NCBI GenBank assembly: GCA_946491915.1
Contig: CAMLYR010000029.1
Location: 1 to 15,814 of the forward strand
DNA length: 15,814 nucleotides
Origin: an uncultured Clostridium sp.
GTDB taxonomy: Bacteria; Bacillota_A; Clostridia; TANB77; CAG-508
Direction: 5' to 3'
Below the pieces are notes generated by a model, which saw only the letters and a program-made list of their open reading frames with translations, did not search any database and had not been told where the DNA came from. Made by a program: the position numbers and the translations under genes. How positions within the stretch are numbered: the stretch's first letter is position 1; each line of letters begins with the position of its first letter. Of this stretch, positions 6,937 to 14,378 are shown one piece after another.

Positions 6937-7449
6937 ATGAAAGTCTTTATAAGTTACCATAGAGCGGATAGTAAATATAGACATAAAGTAGAAAATATAT
7001 TAAATAATGCAGAAATAGATTATTATGCTGTTCCGGAGGATGCTGATTTTAACGGGAAAAGAGCCGAAACAATTAAGACTTATATATGTAATCGCCTGAA
7101 AGAATGTGATGTTATGATCTGTCTTATAGGTAAAGAAACTTATAAAAGACCTCACGTTGATAGGGAAATTCACACAGCTTTGAAGGGTGAACCTGGTGAG
7201 CGATTGGGCATAATTGGTGTTCTACTTGATAATCGAGGTGATAGCTTAAGCAAGGTTAATTTATCAACTTTTCCTGCTAAATTGTGGGATAATAAGAATT
7301 ACGTTGTCTGGACGGAATATAAAGATCTGAATGAAAATGTAAATGAATTGGTTAAACAAGCAAAATCGAATTCTCTAAACAGAAAATTACAGACAACTCA
7401 TAAAAATCCTTGTATGCCTTTAAGAGCAACGCTTTATTACGATAATTAG
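6937..7449 (+). CDS. TIR-like domain protein (Thoeris ThsB / MTH538 type)
   Basis: A 170-residue protein that opens with KVFISYHRADSKYRHKVENI, the classic TIR beta-A/alpha-A start. It continues with AEIDYYAVPEDADFNG (25-40, BB-loop region), ECDVMICLIGKETYKRP (56-72) and HVDREIHTAL (73-82), where E77 occupies the place of the TIR catalytic glutamate. The length and motifs fit the small stand-alone TIR-like proteins (DUF1863, ThsB-like), which in Thoeris sense phage and make cyclic ADP-ribose signals or consume NAD. The C-terminal 30 residues are poorly conserved in appearance. AGAGG at 6926-6930 supports the start and overlaps the end of the upstream membrane gene. No SLOG- or macro-domain effector of the usual Thoeris kind is adjacent; the membrane protein is the obvious candidate partner. 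Confidence 0.82.
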   Translation: MKVFISYHRADSKYRHKVENILNNAEIDYYAVPEDADFNGKRAETIKTYICNRLKECDVMICLIGKETYKRPHVDREIHTALKGEPGERLGIIGVLLDNRGDSLSKVNLSTFPAKLWDNKNYVVWTEYKDLNENVNELVKQAKSNSLNRKLQTTHKNPCMPLRATLYYDN

Positions 7450-7476
7450 GAAAAATAGAATATATTAGGGGGGTGA

Positions 7477-7533
7477 ATGTTAAATATGCAAATGGCACTA
7501 TTGACACAAGTTTTTATGTGTCTATATCATTAA
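7477..7533 (+). CDS. Possible 18-codon leader peptide ahead of the KAP gene
   Basis: ATG at 7477 follows an unusually strong Shine-Dalgarno (AGGGGGGTG from 7467) and encodes MLNMQMALLTQVFMCLYH, ending with TAA at 7531-7533. It is hydrophobic and overlaps an inverted repeat (7494-7550), the layout of a regulatory leader. It could also be a stub of a lost gene or chance; there is no proof of translation. Confidence 0.3.
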   Translation: MLNMQMALLTQVFMCLYH

Positions 7534-7550
7534 AGTTGAAAAATAGTGCC
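7494..7550 (+). repeat. Nested inverted repeat upstream of the KAP gene
   Basis: The outer arms GGCACTATT (7494-7502) and AATAGTGCC (7542-7550) are perfect. An inner pair GACAC (7503-7507) and GTGTC (7517-7521) directly continues the 5' arm. The RNA could fold into an asymmetric hairpin that starts inside the 18-codon ORF and ends 83 nt before the KAP start. It could be a regulatory RNA fold or a protein-binding dyad. Confidence 0.55.
7501..7528 (+). promoter_or_regulatory. Weak candidate promoter for KAP-helicase genes
   Basis: A perfect -35 TTGACA (7501-7506) is followed after 16 nt by TATATC (7523-7528), a mediocre -10. It lies within the nested inverted repeat, so repression by a dyad-binding protein is conceivable. 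No better promoter is seen between the TIR and KAP genes; read-through from upstream is the alternative. Confidence 0.4.
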
Positions 7551-7633
7551 GTAGAGAACAATAAAATAGCAAATAAAATCAAGTTTTAATCAAAGGTTAC
7601 TCGACGAGGCAAGGTAATTTATAAAGGGGAAAA

Positions 7634-9574
7634 ATGATGGATATTAAAGATGAAATTATAAATTTTATTGAAAGAAAAGAAGAAACCGGTGCTTTATTAA
7701 TTACTGGGAAATGGGGTTCGGGGAAGTCATATTATATAAAAAATCTTGCAGCAGAATTAAATGACGCCAAAAAAGAGTATTTGTGTGTTATTTCTCTATT
7801 TGGTATAGATAGTGTGGAGAATTTAACTAAAGCGGTCAAGGAGTGCTATTTAGAAGCGAATAGTACAATTTTTACTAAAACGGCAAGAAAAATTGGGAAG
7901 ATAGTAGGTAAAACAGTAAATTCAGGCTTAAAAGTTGCGGAGGCGGCAACAGGGGGAAATGTTGCCGTTTCGGCTGCTCAAAAAGGTTTTTCATCTGTTA
8001 TTTCGCTAGGCTTATTAGATTTTATTTCTGTGAAAAACTATATTGGACGTGGAAAATCGAAAAGGAAGTTTGTTCTTGTTTTTGATGATTTAGAGCGTTG
8101 TAAAATTAATACTGTTGACCTTTTGGGTGCAATTAATGAGTATTGTGAAAACAGAAATATAAAAACAATAATTTTGGCAGCAGAAGATGTTATTTTAAAA
8201 AATGAAGAGAATATAAAAAAAGTTGTTTGGGAAGAAGGAACAACGAAAAAAGAAGCTTCTATCAAAGAGCAAATAAGGTCAGTTTCTGATTATCGGGATT
8301 TTAAAGAAAAAGTTATTTTTCAGACCATAGCATTTAGCATGACGTATGTGGATATTATTGATGCCATGATAGATAAATATTCAGAAGGTGTATCTGGCTA
8401 TAAAGATTTTTTAAAATGTAACAGTTGCAGCATTAAGCAAGTGTTTATAGAAAGCAAATATAATAATTTAAGAACTATTAAGGCAAGTATAACTAAATTT
8501 GAACGCGTGTATGCTCTATGGACAAGATTGGCTTTATCGAATGACTACTTGCATTATTTATTATATAGCTTTATAGCTGATTGTTATGAAACGAAACCTG
8601 TTTCTGATGATGCAGAAGAAGGTGTCGAGCAAGTCATTGAAAGGTTTGTTATTAAAGATAAGGATGGAAAGAAGTACACTCATTATAATGAGAAGGCGAG
8701 TAGTTTAAATTCATTGTGTATGTGGATTGAGAAAGGGGTATTTGATGAAAATGCTATTATTTCAGAAATTCAAGAAAAGTTTACGCAAAATCAGTTTACT
8801 GATAAGTTCAAGGTTTTACATTGGTCTATATTTGATTTAGATGCAGAAACTACAATAAAAGGATTAAAAGATGCTTTAAAAGATGCCTATAATGGATTTT
8901 TAGATGCAGATGAATATGTAGGACTTATTGACAGGTTACAGTATTATAAAGTTTATAAACTTCCGTTTGATGATTTGGATTATTATAAATTATCTGATGG
9001 AATAGATAAATTTATTGAGCGTGTAAAAACAGGTGTCGAGGAAGGAAAATTACGGTTTCATGTCGCAAGTGAGATTATGGCACGTGAGAACGAAGATACT
9101 AAAAGTTTGCTTGAAAAGTTAGAGTATATTGAATATAACCATAATTACTGGAAATTGAGAAATAATTTACTTGAAGCCCTTAAAGATAAGAGTGATTTTT
9201 TGTATAATTTAAATATATATGGCTTAGAAGAGCTTGACGATGAGTTGCTTGATGTTTTTAAAAAGGCTTATCAAGAAGGAGATAATCGAAGGAAACGAGA
9301 GTTAGGACACTTTATATTATCACTCAATTATACTATGGACATGTTACCTACGGGGTCAACAAATAGTTTTGCAAAATTTAAAAGAATTAGTGCTATAGGT
9401 GAAACGATAAAAAACTTTGAAGCTTTAATTGATTGGCTCAAAAAACAGAGTGAAATTGAGACAGACATTATTACGAAAATGATTTTAAATCAATTTAGTA
9501 TTGATATACAGGGTAAGTTAACTCAGCTCAATCAGGATTTAGATAATTTTAAGCAAAAAATACAATCTAAATGA
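7634..9574 (+). CDS. KAP-family P-loop NTPase
   Basis: A 646-residue protein. Walker A is LLITGKWGSGKS (21-32) and Walker B is KFVLVFDDLERC (145-156, D151/D152), followed by a sensor-like strand IKTIILAAED (176-185). The conserved KAP-like segment SDYRDFKEKVI lies at 218-228. KAP NTPases often carry membrane helices between Walker A and B. Here that interval (about 85-132) is a Gly/Ala-rich, weakly hydrophobic stretch rather than clear helices, so the protein may only touch the membrane. The C-terminal 400 residues are helical and ungrouped. KAP members known from phage exclusion include PifA and transmembrane NTPases. AAAGGGG at 7623-7629 supports the start. The helicase gene follows after 54 nt with no terminator between, so the two form a unit. 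KAP is probably the sensor or switch, with ATP-driven conformational change (inference). Confidence 0.83.
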   Translation: MMDIKDEIINFIERKEETGALLITGKWGSGKSYYIKNLAAELNDAKKEYLCVISLFGIDSVENLTKAVKECYLEANSTIFTKTARKIGKIVGKTVNSGLKVAEAATGGNVAVSAAQKGFSSVISLGLLDFISVKNYIGRGKSKRKFVLVFDDLERCKINTVDLLGAINEYCENRNIKTIILAAEDVILKNEENIKKVVWEEGTTKKEASIKEQIRSVSDYRDFKEKVIFQTIAFSMTYVDIIDAMIDKYSEGVSGYKDFLKCNSCSIKQVFIESKYNNLRTIKASITKFERVYALWTRLALSNDYLHYLLYSFIADCYETKPVSDDAEEGVEQVIERFVIKDKDGKKYTHYNEKASSLNSLCMWIEKGVFDENAIISEIQEKFTQNQFTDKFKVLHWSIFDLDAETTIKGLKDALKDAYNGFLDADEYVGLIDRLQYYKVYKLPFDDLDYYKLSDGIDKFIERVKTGVEEGKLRFHVASEIMARENEDTKSLLEKLEYIEYNHNYWKLRNNLLEALKDKSDFLYNLNIYGLEELDDELLDVFKKAYQEGDNRRKRELGHFILSLNYTMDMLPTGSTNSFAKFKRISAIGETIKNFEALIDWLKKQSEIETDIITKMILNQFSIDIQGKLTQLNQDLDNFKQKIQSK

Positions 9575-9628
9575 AAATTTTAACCTGTAAGCAAGAAAGT
9601 TCTGAATGAAATTTCAAGGAAGAAATAT

Positions 9629-12337
9629 ATGGATTTATTTTTAGAAAAAATTTTAATAACAGATAAAGTAATTTGTGACAATATTGATAAAAAAGATGTT
9701 TTGGGTATAGAATTGTTGTCTCAAAATATTGTTGCACAACTAAGAAATTTTGTTGAGGCAATTGCAAGATTTTTGTGCAGACAAGAAAAAGACATAGCAG
9801 ATAATCAAAAAGGGACAACAGCTGCCATAAGTTATATAAAGTCTAAAGATAAATATATCTTTTTAAATCGTTTTCATAAATGTTTACAGGTGTCAGCCTC
9901 TCATTCGACTGTAGAACCTGATGTAGCAATTAGGTTAATGTATCGATATTGGGACTACTTATATGATTGTAAAAAGTTTTTAAAGCAAGAATATAATATT
10001 GATGTTTTGCGTAACTTAGATGACTTCCCTTTAGAACAGGACGAAACACTCAAGGAATATTATGAGAAAATTTCCATTCAAATTAACAAACGGAGTATAA
10101 TCCAAATTACAGAAAGTCCTACGAATCGATATTATATACAAAAGAAGAAAGTTTTTAGGGTAAATGGCGAAAAATATTATGAAGTCACATTGTCTGAAGC
10201 AGACAATAAGGCATCAAAATTTGATAATATCATCGCATTTACAAAGATTGATATTCCAATTTTTTATGCAATACATCCAAGGCTTGAGGATTCTAAAATT
10301 CATATTTTAAATAGAGACATGCCAATACGGATTATTGTTGGATTTAAAGTTTCTATAAGACCATGCGAATTTGATAATTTTTTTAAAATCTTTGATCATC
10401 GCACAAGAGTTTCAACCAGTGATAATGAATATAAGGCTCTAATGAGTTATTTGACACAAACTAAATTGAGTTTAACGGAACTGATTGAGCTTGATGACGA
10501 TGATTTTGCGAAAATAAGAGAAAAAGTTTGCAAAGAGCTTAAAACTACTCATATTTTTGATGGGTTGTCAATATGTCGCCAATTTTATAATAAGCCTGGA
10601 TACAATGTATTAATATATCTATTGTATAAGCTAAGGAATGTTGTTATAAGAGACCAATATAATTATGAGCCCAATGATAGACTATCTAATTTGAGATTAA
10701 AATATAAATGTATTGGCTTTGATACAATGCCTTTCGCGTTTGAATTGTCTAATCATTTTACCAATCTCGGCGATTTGTTTGAGTGTATAAATCTGGCGGG
10801 GAGAGAACATGAACTATTGGGAAGGTTAATTAAAAATAATACAGAAATAAGAGCTAAACTTTATACACCGGAGAGCGAATTAAGTAAATTTAAAGATATT
10901 GATTCATTAATCTCTAAGTATAACTCGTTGCTGTATTATAAACACAAAGAAGAAGGTTCATTAAAACACGAGAATGGGTTTGTTTATATTAATGGCTACG
11001 AAAAAAACACCATTCGTATCATTCAACAACTTAACATGTTAACATCTTCAGGGCTTGGTGGGTATGCAGAGTCATTTGAGCAGTGGCAGAAAGAAACAGG
11101 CTATAAAATCGACTCTTCTGAAAAAGAAACAGCCTTGCAAAAACTCTTTTCATATTCAAAAGTTGCACTGATATACGGACCAGCGGGTACAGGAAAATCT
11201 ACGATGGTCAAGCATATCTCTAATTTCTTTTCAAACAGAACGAAAATATATTTAACTAATACTCATTCGGCTAAAGAGAATCTAAAAAGATGCGTTAACA
11301 TGGCGGAAAATAATAGCTTTTCTACAATAAAGAATTATATTTCAAAAGGCGGCGCAGAATGTGATATTTTGTTTATAGATGAATGCAGTACCGTCAGCAA
11401 TGTTGACATGGTTAATATTTTAGAGAAAACACAATTTAAGCTATTAGTATTGGTAGGAGATATTTATCAGATTGAGTCTATAAGATTTGGTAATTGGTTT
11501 GCTATAGCACGTTCATACATACCATCAAAGGCTATTTGTGAGTTAACATATGTTCATAGAAGTACTGACGAAGTTTTGAAGGAGTTATGGGAATCTGTTA
11601 GAAAATTGGATGGCAGGATGGCAGATTTATTAGATGCACATCATTATTCAGTTTCATTAGATGAGTCTATATTCAATCGATCTTCAAATGATGAAATTAT
11701 TCTTTGCTTAAATTATGATGGTTTGTATGGAATAAACAATATTAATAAATTTCTGCAAGACAGCAATAATTCCAAATCCGTTAAAATGGGTATGGAAATA
11801 TATAAAGTTAACGATAGAATTATTTTTAAGGATAATGAACGATTTGGCGATTTATTATATAACAACCTCAAGGGAACAATAATAAATATTGAAGAGGAAA
11901 AAAGCTCTGTTAAATTTTATATTGAGGTGGAAAAGGTTTTTAATGAATTAGATGTTGAGAATGCTAATTTTAAATTAGAAACGCCACGGAATAAAGGTAA
12001 ATCTATTGTAAGTTTCTACGTTAATAAATTTTCAAATCGTGACGATGACGATAAAGATTATTTATCCATTGTTCCATTCCAAATAGCATACGCTGTTTCG
12101 ATTCATAAAGCCCAAGGATTAGAGTATGATTCTGTAAAAATATTAATAACCGATGAAGTCGAAGAGTTGATTTCTCACAACATATTTTATACAGCAATTA
12201 CTAGAGCAAAGAATAATTTAAAAATATATTGGACTGAAAAGTCTCAACGGCATATATTAGAAGAAATGCACTCAATGTACAATAAACAAGATGCATCAAT
12301 TATTGCAAAAAAATATAATTTGAAAATGTATACTTAG
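9629..12337 (+). CDS. SF1 (RecD/TraA-like) helicase with large unknown N-terminal region
   Basis: A 902-residue protein whose C-terminal 400 residues hold a complete superfamily 1 helicase: Walker A YGPAGTGKST (516-525), motif Ia LTNTHSAKENL (542-552), Walker B ILFIDECSTVS (580-590), motif III VLVGDIYQIESI (607-618), YVHRS (641-645), the UvrD_C_2-type motif YAVSIHKAQGLEYDSVKI (821-838) and motif VI YTAITRAKNNL (854-864). This is the AAA_30 plus UvrD_C_2 arrangement of RecD2/TraA-like 5'-3' DNA helicases. Residues 1-500 match nothing I recognise. The first 130 are helical with QLRNFVEAIARFL (37-49), faintly HEPN/DUF4145-like, and 160-260 look beta-rich. AAGGAAG at 9616-9622 supports the start. 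It is twinned with the KAP NTPase upstream. A helicase fused to a novel sensor or effector domain is a common defence architecture, so an anti-phage role is plausible but inferred. Confidence 0.87.
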   Translation: MDLFLEKILITDKVICDNIDKKDVLGIELLSQNIVAQLRNFVEAIARFLCRQEKDIADNQKGTTAAISYIKSKDKYIFLNRFHKCLQVSASHSTVEPDVAIRLMYRYWDYLYDCKKFLKQEYNIDVLRNLDDFPLEQDETLKEYYEKISIQINKRSIIQITESPTNRYYIQKKKVFRVNGEKYYEVTLSEADNKASKFDNIIAFTKIDIPIFYAIHPRLEDSKIHILNRDMPIRIIVGFKVSIRPCEFDNFFKIFDHRTRVSTSDNEYKALMSYLTQTKLSLTELIELDDDDFAKIREKVCKELKTTHIFDGLSICRQFYNKPGYNVLIYLLYKLRNVVIRDQYNYEPNDRLSNLRLKYKCIGFDTMPFAFELSNHFTNLGDLFECINLAGREHELLGRLIKNNTEIRAKLYTPESELSKFKDIDSLISKYNSLLYYKHKEEGSLKHENGFVYINGYEKNTIRIIQQLNMLTSSGLGGYAESFEQWQKETGYKIDSSEKETALQKLFSYSKVALIYGPAGTGKSTMVKHISNFFSNRTKIYLTNTHSAKENLKRCVNMAENNSFSTIKNYISKGGAECDILFIDECSTVSNVDMVNILEKTQFKLLVLVGDIYQIESIRFGNWFAIARSYIPSKAICELTYVHRSTDEVLKELWESVRKLDGRMADLLDAHHYSVSLDESIFNRSSNDEIILCLNYDGLYGINNINKFLQDSNNSKSVKMGMEIYKVNDRIIFKDNERFGDLLYNNLKGTIINIEEEKSSVKFYIEVEKVFNELDVENANFKLETPRNKGKSIVSFYVNKFSNRDDDDKDYLSIVPFQIAYAVSIHKAQGLEYDSVKILITDEVEELISHNIFYTAITRAKNNLKIYWTEKSQRHILEEMHSMYNKQDASIIAKKYNLKMYT

Positions 12338-12757
12338 CAAAATAAAATTTGAATACAAACAAGAAGTGAGTATGGGCGTATTTAAATTCTTCCGTAATGA
12401 ACAGTACGGCTAAAAAATGAAGATATAAATAGCAAGACTGTTTATTGCTGGTTTGTAAAAAAGAGGCGGAACTTTGTAAAGAATTGTGCGAAGTCTGCTA
12501 TATAGTAAAGGTTGGAGTTTAATTATTTAAATTGGCAAACTTAATTTTGCTATCCTTTTTGGCGTGAAATATCTCGATTTCTTGCTGATTTGTATGATTA
12601 ATTAAAAACATAAAAGAAGTAGAGGGTTTATTCTCTGCTTCTTTTATGTGAAACTTATCGGCTATTTGGAAGTGCTGCAAATATTTAATTTCATCAGTTT
12701 CTATGTTTTGCTTTAGCGTAAAGGTTTCAATGTATTAACTGTAAGAATTTAAATGAA
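12338..12757. other. Gene-poor interval, no convincing gene
   Basis: About 420 bases after the helicase hold only very short frames, such as a 13-codon one at 12372 (MGVFKFFRNEQYG) and a Cys-rich 25-codon one ending near 12523. On the minus strand, about 30 codons (MFLINHTNQQEIEIFHAKKD and on) end in TAA near 12526 without a ribosome binding site. These may be relics of decayed genes. The one clear element is the hairpin at 12608-12649. Confidence 0.5.
12608..12649 (+). terminator. Long hairpin, probable (bidirectional) terminator
   Basis: A 17-bp stem with a single G-T wobble (ACATAAAAGAAGTAGAG at 12608-12624 with CTCTGCTTCTTTTATGT at 12633-12649) encloses an 8-nt loop. The GC core AGAAGTAGAG/CTCTGCTTCT is flanked by A and T runs on each side, so it can terminate transcription from either direction, most simply that of the KAP-helicase operon. 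Confidence 0.75.
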
Positions 12758-12776
12758 TTGACAAAATGGATGCAAC

Positions 12777-12805
12777 TTGATTTATTAGGTGTGTCATGTT
12801 ATAAT
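12777..12805 (+). promoter_or_regulatory. Sigma-A promoter of the truncated hsdM
   Basis: TTGATT (12777-12782), a 17-nt spacer, an extended -10 TG (12797-12798) and a perfect TATAAT (12800-12805). This is the same design as the promoter at 404-432. The start site would be near 12812. TTGACA at 12758-12763 is a better -35 by itself, but its partner at 17 nt is only TTTATT. Confidence 0.75.
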
Positions 12806-12874
12806 AGGAATGTTATATTGACTACAAGAGTTTCGTGAATATTTTTATAGATGTTTACTTAATGGGAGAACACA

Positions 12875-13426
12875 ATGAATAAACAACAATTAGCGGCAAA
12901 AATATGGAAAGCAGCAAATGATATGCGTTCTAAAATCGAAGCTAGTGAATATAAGGATTACATTTTAGGATTTATATTCTATAAGTTTGTGTCCGAAAAT
13001 GAGGAAAGATATTTTCATGAGCGAGAAGCGACTGTTGAAGAAATTAAAGAGATTACTGAAGACAGTTCTGATGCTGCAACCACAAAGAGGAATATAGGGT
13101 ACTTTATTCATTATAATCATCTTTTTTCTACATGGCTAAAAAAAGGTGATGACTTTTCTGTGGATGATGTTATAACCGCACTAAACGCATTTTCAAGACT
13201 AAATTATATGAGTCATAATGCGGAAAAAGATAGAAATGAAAAAACGATTTATTACAATATTTTTAATACTCTTGAAACTGGCTTGAGTAAGCTTGGTGAA
13301 AATTCTTCTGCCCAAACAAAAGCAATTAAAGGACTAATTAAAATTATCAAAGATATTCCTATAGACGACAAAGATGGTTACGATGTTCTCGGGTTTATAT
13401 ATGAATATCTTATAGGTTTACTATAA
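12875..13426 (+). pseudogene. hsdM: Truncated type I restriction methyltransferase subunit (hsdM, N-terminal domain only)
   Basis: The 183 residues reproduce the N-terminal domain of HsdM, the DNA-adenine methyltransferase subunit of type I restriction systems: KIWKAANDMRSKIEASEYKD (9-28), YILGFIFYKFVSENEE (29-44) and IPIDDKDGYDVLGFIYEYLI (161-180). In intact HsdM (about 500 residues) this last segment is followed by the AGKKAGEFYTP region and the SAM-binding and NPPF catalytic motifs. Here the frame reads G-L-L and stops, so all catalytic parts are missing. The break lies within the last 17 nt, which overlap the 3' end of the minus-strand SLOG gene and mark the junction of a rearrangement. 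GGGAG at 12864-12868 and the promoter at 12777-12805 are intact, so a stub protein is probably still made. No hsdS or hsdR remains in the window. Confidence 0.85.
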
Positions 13427-13907
13427 CTTTCTTTTTGCATAAGGCATAATCATAAGCGAGCTTTGTCCCACTAACTTTTTTATTTGGACAGCAAACGTGC
13501 TTGTTTGGTATTCGGTCGCGGGGAGGGGAATAAGTCTTGTCGAAATAAAATATACAGATATCGGCTCTGTCTATCATGTGAAAATTGCGTTCAACATAGG
13601 CGGCTCTGCCAGCGTTCAAAATCTTGTCGGGGAAATAGGTATCATCGTAAAAATTTAATAAGTAATCTTTGTAATTCTCACTTATATGTGGGTATTCCGC
13701 TCTGACGTAAATCAGCTTTACGTTCGGGCGGATTTTTTTAACTTCGGTAGCTGCTTGCAGGCATAAATCATTGAATTGACTTTTGCTGCCAAACAGAAAA
13801 GTATCGGCATTCTTGTAATCCACAAGCCGAAGAATCAAATCTATAAGTTTGCCATAAAGAATACTTTTTTCAGCAATTTTACGATGTCCTATAAAAGTTA
13901 CAATCAA
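13410..13907 (-). CDS. SLOG-domain (Rossmann-like nucleotide-binding) protein
   Basis: A 165-residue minus-strand protein opening with MIVTFIGHRKI (GHR at 7-9). It then has TFLFGSKSQFND (36-47), where a Gly-rich loop is expected, an ERNFHMIDRADICIFYF segment (106-122) and a terminal VSGTKLAYDYALCKKKVIVNL. The pattern GHR / FG..s.FD / RN..MID..D / SGT is that of SLOG proteins related to YpsA/DUF1273, which bind nucleotides or nucleotide-derived signals. SLOG domains act as sensors in several defence systems, but stand-alone members also exist with unknown roles. The start is TTG at 13907 with AAGGAG (13914-13919, read on the minus strand), six to seven bases away. The end overlaps the truncated hsdM by 17 nt. 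It has its own promoter and diverges from the XRE gene. Confidence 0.8.
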   Translation of the reverse strand: MIVTFIGHRKIAEKSILYGKLIDLILRLVDYKNADTFLFGSKSQFNDLCLQAATEVKKIRPNVKLIYVRAEYPHISENYKDYLLNFYDDTYFPDKILNAGRAAYVERNFHMIDRADICIFYFDKTYSPPRDRIPNKHVCCPNKKVSGTKLAYDYALCKKKVIVNL

Positions 13908-13944
13908 ATTTAGCTCCTTACTATACGACGTTATAACTTCCTAT

Positions 13945-13973
13945 ATTTTACTGCATTTAGATAGTATAGGCAA
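13945..13973 (-). promoter_or_regulatory. Promoter of the SLOG gene
   Basis: On the minus strand, TTGCCT (13973-13968) and TAAAAT (13950-13945) are 17 nt apart, placing the start site about 30 nt before the TTG codon. The -35 abuts the palindromes at 13975-14006, so one regulator could act on both divergent genes. Confidence 0.55.
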
Positions 13974-13974
13974 C

Positions 13975-14006
13975 AAAATACGGCGTTTAAAATCCGTATT
14001 TTAAAC
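13975..14006. repeat. Two overlapping palindromes in the divergent SLOG/XRE region
   Basis: AAAATACGG (13975-13983) pairs perfectly with CCGTATTTT (13994-14002). GTTTAAAAT (13985-13993) pairs perfectly with ATTTTAAAC (13998-14006). The shared bases mean that only one fold can form at a time. The position between divergent genes, beside an XRE regulator, suggests operators; a TAAAAT at 14019-14024 could be the XRE -10, though its -35 is poor. Confidence 0.65.
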
Positions 14007-14052
14007 TTCATATTTAAGTAAAATAAGACCAAACAGCAAAGGAGTAATGATT

Positions 14053-14295
14053 ATGACGCTTTGTCAGGCGGTCGCTAAACGTGTAAATAAGTTGTTAAAG
14101 GAAAGAAACATGTCGCAGTATAGGTTGGAGCAGAATTCGGGAATTCAACACGGGACAATGAACGGCATTATGAGCGCAAAGAATAAGGGGATAGAGCTGA
14201 ATACCGTCATGATGATTGCACGTGGGTTCAGTATGACCGTGCTTGAATTTTTGGACGATGAAATATTTTTGTCAGAGGACTTGGAGATAGAATAG
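14053..14295 (+). CDS. XRE-family (Cro/C1-type) regulator
   Basis: An 80-residue protein with a helix-turn-helix: VAKRVNKLLKERN (7-19), MSQYRLEQNSGIQHGTMNGI (20-39) and LNTVMMIARGFSMTVLEFLD (49-68), followed by an acidic tail. The Ser-Gln...Gly-Ile...Met-Asn-Gly-Ile recognition-helix spacing is typical of small Cro/C1 repressors. ATG at 14053 is preferred over 14047 because AAAGGAG (14038-14044) is eight bases from it but only two from the earlier ATG. It diverges from the SLOG gene across overlapping palindromes and precedes the DUF1643 gene by 83 nt, so it may regulate one or both. Confidence 0.88.
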   Translation: MTLCQAVAKRVNKLLKERNMSQYRLEQNSGIQHGTMNGIMSAKNKGIELNTVMMIARGFSMTVLEFLDDEIFLSEDLEIE

Positions 14296-14378
14296 TAAAA
14301 TATATGTATTGTAGGCATATTCTGAAATATTTCAATAAATTTAAAGCTTTTTGATTCTTGCAAATACGGGGGATGTTT

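Noticed and set aside
6526..7449. Classical type I Thoeris (SIR2-SLOG ThsA plus TIR ThsB)
   Set aside because: The SIR2-like gene of the window is some 4 kb away beyond a terminator, lacks a SLOG domain and is probably in another operon; the SLOG gene is also remote and on the other strand.
13484..13705. Plus-strand frame opposite the SLOG gene
   Set aside because: Cys/Arg-rich translation without a family look, and it lies antisense to a gene with clear GHR and SGT motifs.
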